Assembly: GCA_905234665.1 (NCBI GenBank)
Contig: CAJOIV010000027.1
Location: 1 to 48,955 of the forward strand
Source: an uncultured Bacteroidales bacterium
Lineage (GTDB): Bacteria; Bacteroidota; Bacteroidia; Bacteroidales; P3
Direction: 5' to 3'
Length of the DNA: 48,955 bases
The position numbers were made by a program, and so were the translations under genes. Shown one piece after another: positions 1 through 10,073 of the stretch (positions are counted from its first letter, which is position 1; each line of letters starts with the position of its first letter). The notes below the pieces were generated by a model. It had not been told where the DNA came from. It did no database searches and was given only the letters and a program-made list of their open reading frames with translations.

Positions 1-1
1 C

Positions 2-1368
<1,367 letters not shown>

Positions 1369-1384
1369 TCCCCCCAATTAACCC

Positions 1385-1999
1385 ATGTTCACAGGAATCA
1401 TTGAGACGACCGCGCGGGTCGTGAAGATAGAAAAAGAGAATACCAACTACCATTTCACCCTGGAGGTGCCTTTCGGCGACGAGCTGGCCATCGACCAGAG
1501 CATGGCCCACGACGGATGCTGCCTCACGGTGGTGAAGGTCGACAAGGAGAAGAAACAGTATGTCGTCACCGCCATGGACGAGACGATGCTCAAGACCAAC
1601 CTCTCTACCTGGCAGGTGGGCACGGAGGTCAACGTGGAGCGTTCCATGCGCATGGACGGCCGCTTCGACGGCCATATCGTCCAGGGCCATGTCGACCAGA
1701 CGGCCCGCTGCACCAAGGTCGTCGACGACAACGGCTCCTGGCGCTTCTATTTTGAATACGACGCCAAGAACGCCCCCTCCATCACGGTGCCCAAAGGCTC
1801 CATCAGCATCAACGGCGTGAGCCTCACGGTGGTCGACAGCGAGCCCGGCATGTTCTCCGTGGCCATCATCCCCTACACCTACCAGGTGACCAACTTCCAC
1901 AACTTCCGTGAGGGGACGGTGGTCAACATCGAGTTCGACGTCTTCGGCAAGTACGTCCAGCGGCTCCTGGAGCAGTACCTCGCCGCCCGGGGGGAATAG
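1385..1999 (+). CDS. ribE: Riboflavin synthase, alpha subunit
   Basis: 204 residues, the usual length. The enzyme dismutates two 6,7-dimethyl-8-ribityllumazine molecules into riboflavin and a pyrimidine product, the last step of riboflavin synthesis, in the cytosol. Two tandem lumazine-binding repeats are visible. Repeat 1 starts MFTGIIE, includes the Ala/Gly-rich AHDGCCLTVV segment and leads to GHIVQGHVDQ. Repeat 2 contains the matching KGSISINGVSLTVVD segment near residues 138-152. The gene starts 16 bases after the preceding stop, so it is probably co-transcribed with the upstream genes. A perfect 10-bp hairpin follows the stop. The first motif reads DQSMAHDGCCLT rather than the commoner GDSIAVNGVCLT, a mild variation. 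Confidence 0.96.
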   Translation: MFTGIIETTARVVKIEKENTNYHFTLEVPFGDELAIDQSMAHDGCCLTVVKVDKEKKQYVVTAMDETMLKTNLSTWQVGTEVNVERSMRMDGRFDGHIVQGHVDQTARCTKVVDDNGSWRFYFEYDAKNAPSITVPKGSISINGVSLTVVDSEPGMFSVAIIPYTYQVTNFHNFREGTVVNIEFDVFGKYVQRLLEQYLAARGE

Positions 2000-2033
2000 C
2001 CCCCGCACGGGAGAGTCATAAACTTTGTTAAAT

Positions 2034-2067
2034 CTTCCGGCCCTCATGTAGAGATTTGGGCCGGAAG
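2034..2067 (+). terminator. Stem-loop between ribE and the sigma-factor gene
   Basis: A perfect 10-bp GC-rich stem (2034-2043 with 2058-2067) closes a 14-nt loop. It lies 34 bases after the ribE stop and 16 bases before the next ATG. No real T-run follows, so it may act as an attenuator or mRNA-stability element rather than a strong intrinsic terminator. Confidence 0.55.
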
Positions 2068-2083
2068 GCGGTTATTATAAGGC

Positions 2084-2608
2084 ATGGAAACGTCGTCACA
2101 ACACAGCGACTTCGAAGAAATCGACCGGCTGCTGGCCCGCCACCGGACGCTGATAGAGCGTGCCTGTTGGCATTTCGCCGGCGGCGACACCTTCCTGTAC
2201 CAGGAACTGGTGCAGAAGACGCGTATCGTCCTCTGGCAGAAGTTTCCTAAACTGCGCGAGAGCCACAGCGTGATGGAGGAGCAGGCTTGGGTGCTGTGGC
2301 AGTGCCGCAGCGTCTATTCGCACCACAGGCGGCGTAAACAGATTGACACGATTCCTCTCGACGAGGAGCTGTACCTCCCCGAGGAGGAGAATGACGGCAG
2401 CAGCGAGCTGCTCGACGAGCTGGCCGTGGGACTCACCGCCCACGAACAGAAGTTCCTCCACCTGAGACGCAGCGGCTACACCATCGGCGAGGTGGCCCAA
2501 ATCATGGGCATGCGGCCTGCCAGTGCCAGCCAGCTGCAATACCGCATCGTGGAGAAAATGAGGAAAACCTATGAAAAGCACTATAGAGATGACACACCAA
2601 GAGATTGA
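2084..2608 (+). CDS. Sigma-70 family (ECF-like) RNA polymerase sigma factor
   Basis: 174 residues. Residues about 10-85 resemble sigma region 2 (a helical segment with YQELVQKTRIVLWQKFPKLRE and W-rich recognition residues). Residues about 125-160 form a region-4-type helix-turn-helix (LTAHEQKFLHLRRSGYTIGEVAQIMGMRPASASQLQYRIVEKMR). It should direct RNA polymerase to a small regulon. Two small genes for single-span membrane proteins overlap or touch its 3' end, an arrangement reminiscent of sigma/anti-sigma operons. Neither small protein has a recognisable anti-sigma domain, so that role is inference only. The hairpin just upstream may set its expression. Confidence 0.8.
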   Translation: METSSQHSDFEEIDRLLARHRTLIERACWHFAGGDTFLYQELVQKTRIVLWQKFPKLRESHSVMEEQAWVLWQCRSVYSHHRRRKQIDTIPLDEELYLPEEENDGSSELLDELAVGLTAHEQKFLHLRRSGYTIGEVAQIMGMRPASASQLQYRIVEKMRKTYEKHYRDDTPRD

Positions 2609-2909
2609 GAACCTGATTGCCCGAGAATCCGCCGTGCGGCGGCGGGAGAGCCTGCAGCACCTCGCCGCCCTGGGGGAGGCCGACACCGCGCCGCTGGCGC
2701 GCTGGAGCCGACACGCCACGGTGAGGCGTTACCTCGCAGGGGCGTTGGTGGTGGTGGCCTCGGGCGTCGGCGTCGGCACCGTGACCGCCCAGACCCTCCC
2801 CTACCGCGCCGTCGCCGAAGACTCCACGGGAAGATATTGTTACACCGTCTCGCAAGGTGACCCCTTGAAAGCATACGACACCCTGCGCACAACACTCCTG
2901 AAGCAATGA
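2571..2909 (+). CDS. Small single-span membrane protein, possible sigma-factor partner
   Basis: Up to 112 residues. It overlaps the sigma-factor gene by 38 bases if the first ATG is used; an ATG at 2589 (MTHQEIENL) is an equally plausible start. An Arg-rich, probably cytoplasmic N-terminal half (about residues 1-52) is followed by one hydrophobic segment (YLAGALVVVASGVGVGTVTA, about 53-73) and a short outer tail of about 38 residues. This topology fits small anti-sigma or sigma-accessory proteins, but I see no zinc-binding or other diagnostic motif. Its stop overlaps the next ATG (ATGA at 2906-2909), so the three genes are probably translated as one unit. No family recognised. Confidence 0.6.
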   Translation: MKSTIEMTHQEIENLIARESAVRRRESLQHLAALGEADTAPLARWSRHATVRRYLAGALVVVASGVGVGTVTAQTLPYRAVAEDSTGRYCYTVSQGDPLKAYDTLRTTLLKQ

Positions 2910-3392
2910 GAGAAAGGAAACGTTTCTGGATTATCGTGGCGGCGATTGTGGCTGCCGAGGTGCTGGCGGCGATCGTGTGGCGGTGCTGCTTCTTCCCCGA
3001 GAGGGAGGTGAGCGACCTCTACCAGCGCTACTGCCACACCCCCGGCATCGAAGCCTCCTTCGTCAAGGGCTTCCGCATCAACGACACCCTCGCCATCGAC
3101 GCCACCCTCCTCCACTGACTCCGCCGGATGGGCGCGGCTGAGAGAGGAACTCAGACTTCCCGCGCCAATGCCCCCAGTAATCAAAGCCATGGACGAAGGG
3201 ACAGATCTCATCATGACCTATCTGACCAGGAAGGACAGAATTGCTCGAGAGATGGACACCATTGACATCAACAACAACGACTGCGTCGGCATCTCATATC
3301 TGCATCACAACGTCGGCATCTATCATATCCATAACGCCGATGAACGCAAAGCTGTATTGCATTACAACACAGAAATATCAACCAAACACTAA
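2906..3392 (+). pseudogene. Small membrane-anchored protein, apparently split by a single-base frameshift
   Basis: The first frame (2906-3118, 70 residues) opens with MRERKRFW and one hydrophobic segment (residues about 7-25), then stops at a TGA. A second frame is open from the same place to 3392 and reads naturally as its continuation: TDSAGWARLREELRLP, then an acidic, Asn-rich segment ending in ADERKAVLHYN. Removing one base in the Cys/Leu-codon tract near 3105-3116 joins the two into one protein of about 160 residues. The second part has an internal ATG at 3168 that could be annotated as a separate 74-residue gene, but the continuous reading is more convincing. Function unknown. It sits in the sigma-factor operon and touches the previous gene by ATGA overlap. 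Real mutation and assembly error cannot be separated from one sequence. Confidence 0.55.
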
Positions 3393-3397
3393 TACCC

Positions 3398-3826
3398 ATG
3401 AAGAAACCAACAATCACCCTTGCACTCCTCGCAGTACTGAGCCTGGTCAACACCGGCTGTCAGAAAGAAACAATCGTAGAACCCAGAGCCCATGATGTGG
3501 CAGAAGAGAACAGCACCGCCTGTGTCATGCTCTATTCCGTGGACGGAGTCGCGGGCCGCACCGCTGTCAAAACCCCTGCCGAACGGGCCGCCTTCATCCG
3601 CTGGATAGTAGGCCTTGCCGAAGAAGGCCACAGAGTGATATTTCGTCAAGAAGGCAACACCGTCAATGTCCTCGCCCCGAAAGACACTCAGACGTATTCT
3701 TCCAAGAAGAAACATGAAGTCGAGATGTGGGCAGATGAGATGATTCAACAAGGCTATACTGTAGTCATTGAATACGATAAGGATACAGGATATTATACCG
3801 GCACTGCCACAAAGGAAGATAAATAA
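3398..3826 (+). CDS. Small lipoprotein
   Basis: 142 residues. A lipoprotein signal peptide (MKKPTITLALLAVLSLVNTGC) has a lipobox ending at Cys21, so the mature protein should be lipid-anchored in the envelope. The mature part is acidic and soluble, about 120 residues, with no transmembrane segment. I recognise no family. It begins five bases after the preceding frame ends, so it may belong to the sigma-factor operon, which would suggest an envelope-stress type of function; that is inference. Confidence 0.7.
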   Translation: MKKPTITLALLAVLSLVNTGCQKETIVEPRAHDVAEENSTACVMLYSVDGVAGRTAVKTPAERAAFIRWIVGLAEEGHRVIFRQEGNTVNVLAPKDTQTYSSKKKHEVEMWADEMIQQGYTVVIEYDKDTGYYTGTATKEDK

Positions 3827-3868
3827 GCAGTGATTAACCCTTTAACGCCATGAATCTGATAACCCGAA

Positions 3869-3908
3869 GCCCCGCACAGGAAACGACCGACTGCCGCTGT
3901 GACGGGGC
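3869..3908. other. Imperfect GC-rich hairpin in the 3827-4108 intergenic region
   Basis: An 11-base arm at 3869-3879 pairs with 3897-3908 with one bulged base, enclosing a 17-nt loop. It follows the lipoprotein stop by 43 bases but lacks a T-run. The rest of the 282-base gap holds no convincing gene; a TTTG-like box near 4015 is too weak to call a promoter. Confidence 0.35.
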
Positions 3909-4108
3909 ATAAAAAGAAAGGCACCCTCGGGGCGGAGCCTGCGAATAAAACGAAAGACAAAAACAGACCCCAACCCCGTCCCAGTGCCACAGGCAGAAGG
4001 CGTACCCCTCCAACCTTTGCACATATAACGCAGGATTATGCTGGATATTGTACAAAGGACTGAAGATTGTAGATAATACTAGAACAACACACAATAAAAA
4101 ACAATAAT

Positions 4109-5584
4109 ATGAAAAGATTAATCAAATTATCAGCCGTTGGGGCGGTTATTGCTGTGACATTCATGTCGAGTGCAGTCGCCCAGTATCCCGATTACCGTAT
4201 GGGATACATCACCCCGCAGACAAAAAATGCATTGATAAGGTATTATTCTCCGACAGAGGCGGTGGCAGTATATCGAAATTATCGGACTACGCCTTCCCCT
4301 GTATTCTACACCACGGTCTGCGTCGTTGACAACTTCGGAAACATCCATAGTGTCGACATGGATGACGGATATGATGTGTTTGACATGGAAGTCGTTGGAA
4401 ACTACCTTGTCATGTGCGGGAGGTATAATACCTCCAAGGCTTTCATCGGGTGTCTCAAGATACCGGATATCTTTACCTCTTCGACACAGGTGAATTACCA
4501 TTTTATCCCTGGGGACATATCGGACTTCAAGAAGATGGCGGCATTCGTGGATCAGAACGGTGACATCAAAGTAGTGGCACTCGGAACGTTCCATTATATA
4601 ACACTTCCTTCCATATTAAGCGGATGCCCGAATGCTTCTGGTGCTTTTTCTGACTGTTCTTCGCCATACACATGTTGGCTGGATTTTATTATTGAGACAA
4701 CCAACCCTCAGAATTACCCATCGGGTAACCTCCCGTATGATATGAAGTTCATCAATGACGAAATAGGCAGTCCTGACATTATTGACGATATTGTTCTGAC
4801 CGACAACTATGTGGTTTTCATCGGGCAGGGTAGTATGGGCGGAAGTTTGGGCCTTACCATGCATCCGTGCCCAAAGACCAGCATACTGCCCAATTTCGGC
4901 AGCTACTACTTTTACCCAACGGTGGATGAAAGATTCGACCACTATACAGGATGCCATATGTGTGCCGATACCATAGCGGTGGCCACACGAGGACGGTATC
5001 TGGAATCAGGATGGTCGGAATGGGACACCCGTATCCGGGTCATCGACGCGGCTTCGCATGTCATGACCAGTTCGCAGGCATTCGACCTGAACGACTACAA
5101 GTCCGACCCTATAGACATGGTGTATCTGAAAAATAAGAAAACACTGGTACTGCTGGAAGACATAAAATACCCTCCTGTCTCTGGAGTGAACAACTATTCG
5201 TTTATATTCCTCAACCCATACCAAACATTCAAAGCCAATCCGGATATACCCATTATTGCTCCTACGATTCCGTGGGTATTACCATACGCGGCGAAAGGAT
5301 TCCATGAGGCAACTCGCAGTTTGACGTTCTGGTCTATGGACAGGACGGCAAGCCAAGATGCCATAGTGGCTACAGGTGGTGACTATTGGATACTGAAGTC
5401 CGTCCCGTTAATCACTACCGGAAATAATTGCTACAAACCAATTTCAGTGGATGTTTATAAGTTATACGATATCATTGGAGTATTGGGGTATTATAACCAC
5501 GTGGATTGTTCTCAAGAGTTCAATTCGTCCACCAACGTTCATTCCACAAGATCCTTCATGATTTCAGGAAGTTGCGCCCAATAA
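4109..5584 (+). CDS. Secreted protein of unknown function
   Basis: 491 residues starting with a clear signal peptide (MKRLIKLSAVGAVIAVTFMSSAVAQ; cleavage likely after AVA or AQ near residue 25). The mature part is rich in Tyr, Asp and Thr, contains repeated short beta-like segments such as VVGNYLVMCGRY, IVLTDNYVVFIGQG and MVYLKNKKTLVLLED, and several Cys pairs. That pattern suggests a beta-propeller-like exported protein, but I recognise no named family and see no type IX sorting tail. Base composition is clearly lower in GC than the housekeeping genes. The next gene starts 11 bases downstream, also with a signal peptide, so the pair is probably co-transcribed. Confidence 0.75.
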   Translation: MKRLIKLSAVGAVIAVTFMSSAVAQYPDYRMGYITPQTKNALIRYYSPTEAVAVYRNYRTTPSPVFYTTVCVVDNFGNIHSVDMDDGYDVFDMEVVGNYLVMCGRYNTSKAFIGCLKIPDIFTSSTQVNYHFIPGDISDFKKMAAFVDQNGDIKVVALGTFHYITLPSILSGCPNASGAFSDCSSPYTCWLDFIIETTNPQNYPSGNLPYDMKFINDEIGSPDIIDDIVLTDNYVVFIGQGSMGGSLGLTMHPCPKTSILPNFGSYYFYPTVDERFDHYTGCHMCADTIAVATRGRYLESGWSEWDTRIRVIDAASHVMTSSQAFDLNDYKSDPIDMVYLKNKKTLVLLEDIKYPPVSGVNNYSFIFLNPYQTFKANPDIPIIAPTIPWVLPYAAKGFHEATRSLTFWSMDRTASQDAIVATGGDYWILKSVPLITTGNNCYKPISVDVYKLYDIIGVLGYYNHVDCSQEFNSSTNVHSTRSFMISGSCAQ

Positions 5585-6756
5585 TTTTACGCCCCATGAA
5601 AAAGACACCATTTCTCTGCATAGTCCTTTTTTTGCTGTCTGCGGGTACTTTGGCAGCCCAGACCGACGATATGCACCCCTGGTATAGACAGCCTTGGACT
5701 GTCATCAGGGACACGAGTTATGACGGCTACATGTTCAACAAGCCATTCGACCTGTCGGACAGCAGAATAGGTGGGGCCAGATATTGCCATGATGACACCA
5801 CAAGCAATATCCTTGTTGGATGCAGATACCATGCGGAAACACCTATGCAAATATATGGGGTTGCAACAACCTTTAATGGCGGAAACAGAGAAGTGATTTT
5901 ATCTTTTGGATTGACTTTTGGCTCCACACTGTGGGCCATGATTCTACAGAAAGATGGAAACGAATACATTGTGATTGACTCTGTAAAGTTTCACAACTAC
6001 CTTAGAATCGCAAAAGAGCATCCGAACAGTGATTATTATTATTACGCTCCTGATGTCCTGTTTCATCTAAGCCTTAATGGAAATAACCGATTAGCCTATC
6101 TCCTTGAATTCTATTTTGAGAACCCCGTCACGGTAGAAGACACCTTTTATGTAGGGATAATGCACTATCCTGTTGTAGAGAATGCTGACGTTGACGGAAT
6201 GTTTACGGACGGCATAATAAAAGACCAAGATGCCTCCCATGTCTTCGACGAATTGTTGGTTCTCAGGAATTTGCAAGACGCATATATCCCCTGTACAATT
6301 AGGGGCAATGAGAGGCTTCTGAATCCCAATCTCGCAGTCTTCCCCATCATCCGGCCCTACGAGGAGGACAGCGTGTTCTGCGACACGGTGCCCAACTTCC
6401 ATCTGGCGGGTACGCGGGTGGGGTACCCCACCTTCGCATGGGACACCGACTGGTACCGCGAGGAGGAGCTCTTCGAGGTGCAGTTCGCGCCCTACCGAAG
6501 CAACAATTGGGTGACGGTGTCGACGACGGACAGCTCCATCGAGGTCTACTCCGTGCCCGCATCCGCGCCCGACGTCACCACCGCTGCCCGATACACGACA
6601 CGGTGATGTGGGGCCCCTGGTGCGACCCCATCCTCTTCTACACGGGCCCGACGCCCCCCGACACCACCACGGCTATCACCCCCGTGGAGGGCTGCCCCAA
6701 CGGACTCTTCACCCTCACCCCCAACCCCGCAACGGGGACGGTGACCGTGACAGTGG

Positions 6757-6770
6757 GAATTCTCAATTCC
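6757..6770 (+). repeat. AATTCTCA-type short repeat, single unit
   Basis: One unit in the form GAATTCTCAATTCC, in frame within the T9SS sorting domain, where it encodes ILNS. It belongs to the same family as 6823-6855, 11887-11913 and 12127-12160. Confidence 0.5.
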
Positions 6771-6822
6771 CCCATGGCCCTCACGCTGACCGACGCGGCG
6801 GGACGCGAAGTGATGCGCAAAG

Positions 6823-6855
6823 AATTCTCAATTGTCAATTGTCAATTCTCAATTC
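6823..6855 (+). repeat. AATTCTCA/AATTGTCA tandem heptamer array inside a T9SS tail
   Basis: Four to five 7-bp units alternating ATTCTCA and ATTGTCA, in frame, encoding KEFSIVNCQFSI in the sorting domain. Since 7 is not a multiple of 3, changes in unit number would shift the frame. The surroundings are GC-rich while the array is strongly AT-rich, so it stands out as an insertion. Confidence 0.75.
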
Positions 6856-6973
6856 CCCTCGACCTCTCGGGCCTCGCGGCAGGCACCTACTTCGTCACCC
6901 TCTCCACCCCCACAGCCACCGGCACCCAACGCCTGGTGGTGAAATAGGGCGCTACAGCTTCACTACATGAAAA

Positions 6974-7008
6974 AAATTCCCGCCGCGCACAATAGACGGC
7001 GGGAATTT
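6974..7008 (+). terminator. Intrinsic terminator after the T9SS cargo gene
   Basis: A near-perfect 12-bp stem (6974-6985 with 6997-7008) is centred on CCCGCCG/CGGCGGG, with an A-run before and a short T-run after. It lies 27 bases past the stop and could work in both directions. Confidence 0.8.
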
Positions 7009-7050
7009 GCGTTATAAAGCCAAGAAATGAGGAAAAAATGCCCTAATAAT

Positions 7051-7081
7051 TTTGTTATGTCGGAAAAAAGCCGTATCTTTG
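7051..7081 (+). promoter_or_regulatory. Bacteroidetes-type promoter for the 7254-9364 unit
   Basis: The -33 box TTTG (7051-7054) and the -7 box TATCTTTG (7074-7081) are separated by exactly 19 bases, the consensus for the primary sigma factor of this phylum. Transcription should start near 7088, giving a leader of about 165 bases (7089-7253) in which I see no gene and no strong structure. Confidence 0.85.
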
Positions 7082-7253
7082 CACCTCGGCTTTGCCCTTC
7101 GAAGAGAGCGTTTTAGTTGACAACATTCTTAACATTAGCCATATAGGAAACAGATAACCCGAAAAGAAACCCATCAGAGATGGCCTGGACAGCGTCCCTT
7201 CCCCATGGGAATGCGGAGACAGAAGAACGGCCATTAACAATATTTATAGCATT

Positions 7254-7649
7254 ATGTGCACACAAATCAAGACCTCCGAATTCTTCCCCGCAGTTCTGTA
7301 CTGCGAGGCCAACAAGGGAGAAGGGGAGGCATCTTTATCCATCAAGGAGAAGGACCTTTGGAACCTTGCCAAGAAAGTCGAGGAGAAATGTTGGTCGAAT
7401 GTGAACCTGAACCGGAAGGATCTACGCGACCTTGTTCCCTTCATGGACTATGTCTATGGCCCCGACTTTATCCAATGGGACGAGGAGAAACAAATGTTCA
7501 CGGTGAAAAAACCTGACAAAAAGACACAAGATTCTTTGGCAGGGTATTTCTTCTCCAAGAACGCTGCTTGGTACAAACAACTGGAGAATATCATCCCCGC
7601 CGTCACAACCTCGGCCCATTCAGACCACCTTGTCGAGGAACTGGCTTGA
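7254..7649 (+). CDS. Hypothetical protein upstream of HD-domain gene
   Basis: 131 residues, soluble, no signal peptide or membrane segment. It begins MCTQIKTSEFFPAVLY and is rich in Lys and Glu, with an aromatic middle region (LRDLVPFMDYVYGPDFIQWDEE). The N-terminal stretch with a Cys and an acidic helix does not match a family I know. It ends 23 bases before the HD-domain gene and shares its promoter, so the two form a likely functional pair. Whether it acts as a regulator, substrate adaptor or antitoxin for that enzyme cannot be told from the sequence. Confidence 0.65.
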   Translation: MCTQIKTSEFFPAVLYCEANKGEGEASLSIKEKDLWNLAKKVEEKCWSNVNLNRKDLRDLVPFMDYVYGPDFIQWDEEKQMFTVKKPDKKTQDSLAGYFFSKNAAWYKQLENIIPAVTTSAHSDHLVEELA

Positions 7650-7672
7650 CAGGGCTGGCAACATCTCCCCCT

Positions 7673-9364
7673 ATGGGCAATACCGTTAGCATCCGAGACA
7701 CAGTACACGGGTATATCACGCTGAAAGAGGGCTATTCCGAATGGATTGTCGACACGCCCGAATTCCAGCGGCTGAGAAGGATAGAACAAACAGCCATACG
7801 TTCACTCTATCCGACAGCCCGTCACGACAGGTTTGTCCATTCACTGGGTGTATACCACATCGGAGAGATGATTCTCGACCATTTCGTGCAGGAATGGGAG
7901 GACCCGAAAAAGATTGCAGACAGCGCGGATATTTACCACCTACTGGTGGATGAACCTAAGGGGAAAATCATCCAGAATTCTTACCTGATGGCCTGTTTGC
8001 TGCACGATATAGGCCACGCCCCATTCTCCCACACATTCGAAGTCTTCTTTGCCGGGAATGACAAAGAAGCACTCAGGGAAAGGCTCTTCACGGAGTATGG
8101 GATCAGCAAAGAGGCTGGTCTCGACGAGTTCAAAAGCGACCTCAAGAAACAAATTGAGGATGGCGGGTCTCCGGCAAACCATGAGTGCACTAGTGCAATG
8201 GTCGTATTGTCACGATTCAAAGGGGCGGTCACCCAATTGGGAGCAGATGCCGGGTTGATGGCGAGAATGATTATCGGTTGCAAATACGGGCAAGCGGACA
8301 CTCTGGACAAACAACTGAGGAACATCTTTATCGAACTGTTGCACGGCGGTGTCATCGATGCCGATAGATTAGACTATGCGTGCCGTGACATTTGGGCCTC
8401 AGGGTACAGCACCTCGTCTGTTGACCTGCATAGGCTTATCCATGCGATGCACCTCAGGTTCAGGAAGACTGAAACTGGCAGCCGCGAGGCAGTGCTATGC
8501 TACAACAGCAAAGTGACCAACGAACTGGAGAGTGTATTGGCCATCAGGGACTTTCAAAGCACACAGGTTTTCTGCCACCATACGATTGTGTATGACCAAT
8601 ACCTATTGCAAGAGGCGGCCAAAACGATGGCAAGAAAATACTTCACATACAATATGCCGCCCAAAAAAGGTGGAGAAGAACTCACCGAATCGGAACAGAG
8701 GAGGAAGGCCCTTGCCAACATCATCAGTGTGGATGCCCTGCTTAAAAGGGATTACCACCCCAAACAATCGGATCCAGAGAAGAAAAAAGAACCTAACGTC
8801 ATCACCATAAACGGCAAAGAGATAACAACAGGACTGCTGGAAGATGCTGATCTGCTCTTCCTGATGAAACAACTCGACGCCGACGAAAACCCCTGTTACA
8901 AAGAATGGTCAAGCCGCCAATACAGATACTATCCTCTGTGGAAGACCTCTGATGAGTTCCACGACTACTTCCCTGTCACGAAACCGATTATCGGGGACAT
9001 GGCGCGACCCGTAAAATTCCAGTCCCCGTCAGAAGAGAACTTCCGTGAAGCCGTTGAGAATGCGTTGCACTGCAAGAAAGAGGATGTCATTGTCCTACGC
9101 GTAGAGCTCAAACCCAAAATATCATTGGAAGGGCTGTACTTGTGGGTGAACGGGAAAGTCATCAAATACGAGGAGTTGTTCCCTCACAAGAAGTTCGCCG
9201 AGAAGTTTGACCCAGCATATCAAGGAAGCGAGACGATATTCTATGTGTTCTACAAGAAGAAAGACGGCTTCACCGATGAATCCAAAAGGGCAGAACTCAT
9301 TGACCGCCTAAAAGACCCTATACAAAAGCTATACGAGAGGGTCAATAACCCGAAGGGGGTATAG
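7673..9364 (+). CDS. HD-domain phosphohydrolase, SAMHD1/dGTPase-like
   Basis: 563 residues. I chose the ATG at 7673 because the HD fold starts immediately (MGNTVSIRDTVHGYITL, as in YdhJ/SAMHD1-type proteins); an upstream in-frame start would overlap the previous gene. The metal-binding HD signature is complete: His56 in RFVHSLGVYH, His111-Asp112 in LLHDIGHAPFSH, and Asp231 in DADRLDYACRD. Such enzymes hydrolyse deoxynucleoside triphosphates or related nucleotides in the cytosol; in bacteria some members starve phage of dNTPs. Residues after about 370 form a C-terminal region I do not recognise. The gene shares a promoter with the small upstream gene and ends convergently with yidD, 24 bases away. 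A defence role is inference. Confidence 0.85.
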   Translation: MGNTVSIRDTVHGYITLKEGYSEWIVDTPEFQRLRRIEQTAIRSLYPTARHDRFVHSLGVYHIGEMILDHFVQEWEDPKKIADSADIYHLLVDEPKGKIIQNSYLMACLLHDIGHAPFSHTFEVFFAGNDKEALRERLFTEYGISKEAGLDEFKSDLKKQIEDGGSPANHECTSAMVVLSRFKGAVTQLGADAGLMARMIIGCKYGQADTLDKQLRNIFIELLHGGVIDADRLDYACRDIWASGYSTSSVDLHRLIHAMHLRFRKTETGSREAVLCYNSKVTNELESVLAIRDFQSTQVFCHHTIVYDQYLLQEAAKTMARKYFTYNMPPKKGGEELTESEQRRKALANIISVDALLKRDYHPKQSDPEKKKEPNVITINGKEITTGLLEDADLLFLMKQLDADENPCYKEWSSRQYRYYPLWKTSDEFHDYFPVTKPIIGDMARPVKFQSPSEENFREAVENALHCKKEDVIVLRVELKPKISLEGLYLWVNGKVIKYEELFPHKKFAEKFDPAYQGSETIFYVFYKKKDGFTDESKRAELIDRLKDPIQKLYERVNNPKGV

Positions 9365-9388
9365 GGAATTCCACGGGAAATAAATACG

Positions 9389-9640
9389 TCACGGGACGGG
9401 GTCGTAGCCGGAGCCGCCCCAGGGGTTGCAGCGCAGGATGCGTTTGAAGGCCAGCCAGCCGCCACGGAAGGGGCCGTATTTCTTGATGGCCTCGACGGCA
9501 TACTGCGAGCAGGTGGGGGTGTAGCGGCAGGCGGCAGGGGTGAACGGCGAGATGCAGTGGCGATAAAACCATATCAACCCCAGCATCAGCCGCGCGAGCA
9601 GACGGGTGAAGAGTTTCCATAGTCGCCGAAGAGTTTGCAT
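9389..9640 (-). CDS. yidD: Membrane protein insertion efficiency factor YidD
   Basis: 83 residues, the normal length. The family motif is intact: [33 protein letters not shown] followed by [24 protein letters not shown]. The protein binds the inner-membrane surface through an amphipathic N-terminal helix and helps YidC and Sec insert membrane proteins. I chose the ATG at 9640, four bases after the rnpA stop; longer versions would run into rnpA. The order rnpA-yidD is conserved across bacteria. Confidence 0.93.
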   Translation of the reverse strand: MQTLRRLWKLFTRLLARLMLGLIWFYRHCISPFTPAACRYTPTCSQYAVEAIKKYGPFRGGWLAFKRILRCNPWGGSGYDPVP

Positions 9641-9644
9641 AGAC

Positions 9645-10073
9645 CTATACTTGGTTGTTGTGGGAGAGGGAACGCTGGATATCGTCGGCCAGGACGGCGA
9701 GGAGTTTCTCCATCTTGCCATAGAGGGTGCCGTAGGCGAGGATGTCGTGGTGCACATAGTTCACGGCCAGCAGCAGGGAGCTCCCGCTGTCGGCGAGAAG
9801 GCCGGCAAGGGGGGCTTTCTGTCGACGGTAGCACTCGCGGGTGAGGCGTTTGACACGGTTGCGGTCGACAGCATGACGGAACTTGCGCTTGGAGGTGGCG
9901 ATGAGCACCTGCACAGGAGCCCCCGGAGGGAGCTGACCCTCGGGGCAGAGCATCCAACGGACGCTGAAAGGGAAGACCATGAGACGGTGCCCTTGGGAAA
10001 AGAGGGAGTCGATGAGCCGTTGGCTGCAGAGGCGTTCCCGCTTGGGGAAAGAGGTGGGGGTGTTATTTGGCAC
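9645..10073 (-). CDS. rnpA: Ribonuclease P protein component
   Basis: 142 residues from a GTG start, which I chose because the frame has no ATG before the conserved core and the GTG gives the expected N-terminus ([14 protein letters not shown]...). The RNR signature is visible as [23 protein letters not shown] near residues 61-83, binding the catalytic RNase P RNA and pre-tRNA leaders. The protein lets RNase P mature tRNA 5' ends at physiological magnesium. The start lies inside the last codons of hemD (11-base overlap), suggesting translational coupling, and yidD follows after four bases. Confidence 0.92.
   Translation of the reverse strand: MPNNTPTSFPKRERLCSQRLIDSLFSQGHRLMVFPFSVRWMLCPEGQLPPGAPVQVLIATSKRKFRHAVDRNRVKRLTRECYRRQKAPLAGLLADSGSSLLLAVNYVHHDILAYGTLYGKMEKLLAVLADDIQRSLSHNNQV

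Larger units (their letters stand above)
5596..6947 (+). pseudogene. T9SS-exported protein split by a single-base frameshift
   Basis: The first frame (ATG at 5596, signal peptide MKKTPFLCIVLFLLSAGTLAAQ) ends prematurely at 6606. A second frame continues with CPIHDTVMWGPWCDP and finishes at 6947 as a typical type IX secretion C-terminal domain: LTPNPATGTVTV, LTLTDAAGREVMRKE, LDLSGLAAGTYFVTL, QRLVVK. Inserting one base near 6582-6590 restores one protein of about 450 residues. The start was placed at 5596 because it opens the signal peptide. Composition switches from AT-rich to GC-rich near 6330, so the N-terminal domain and the tail may have different origins. Two short AATTCTCA-type repeat insertions lie in the tail. 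A terminator follows the stop. Substrate or role of the cargo is unknown. Confidence 0.7.
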
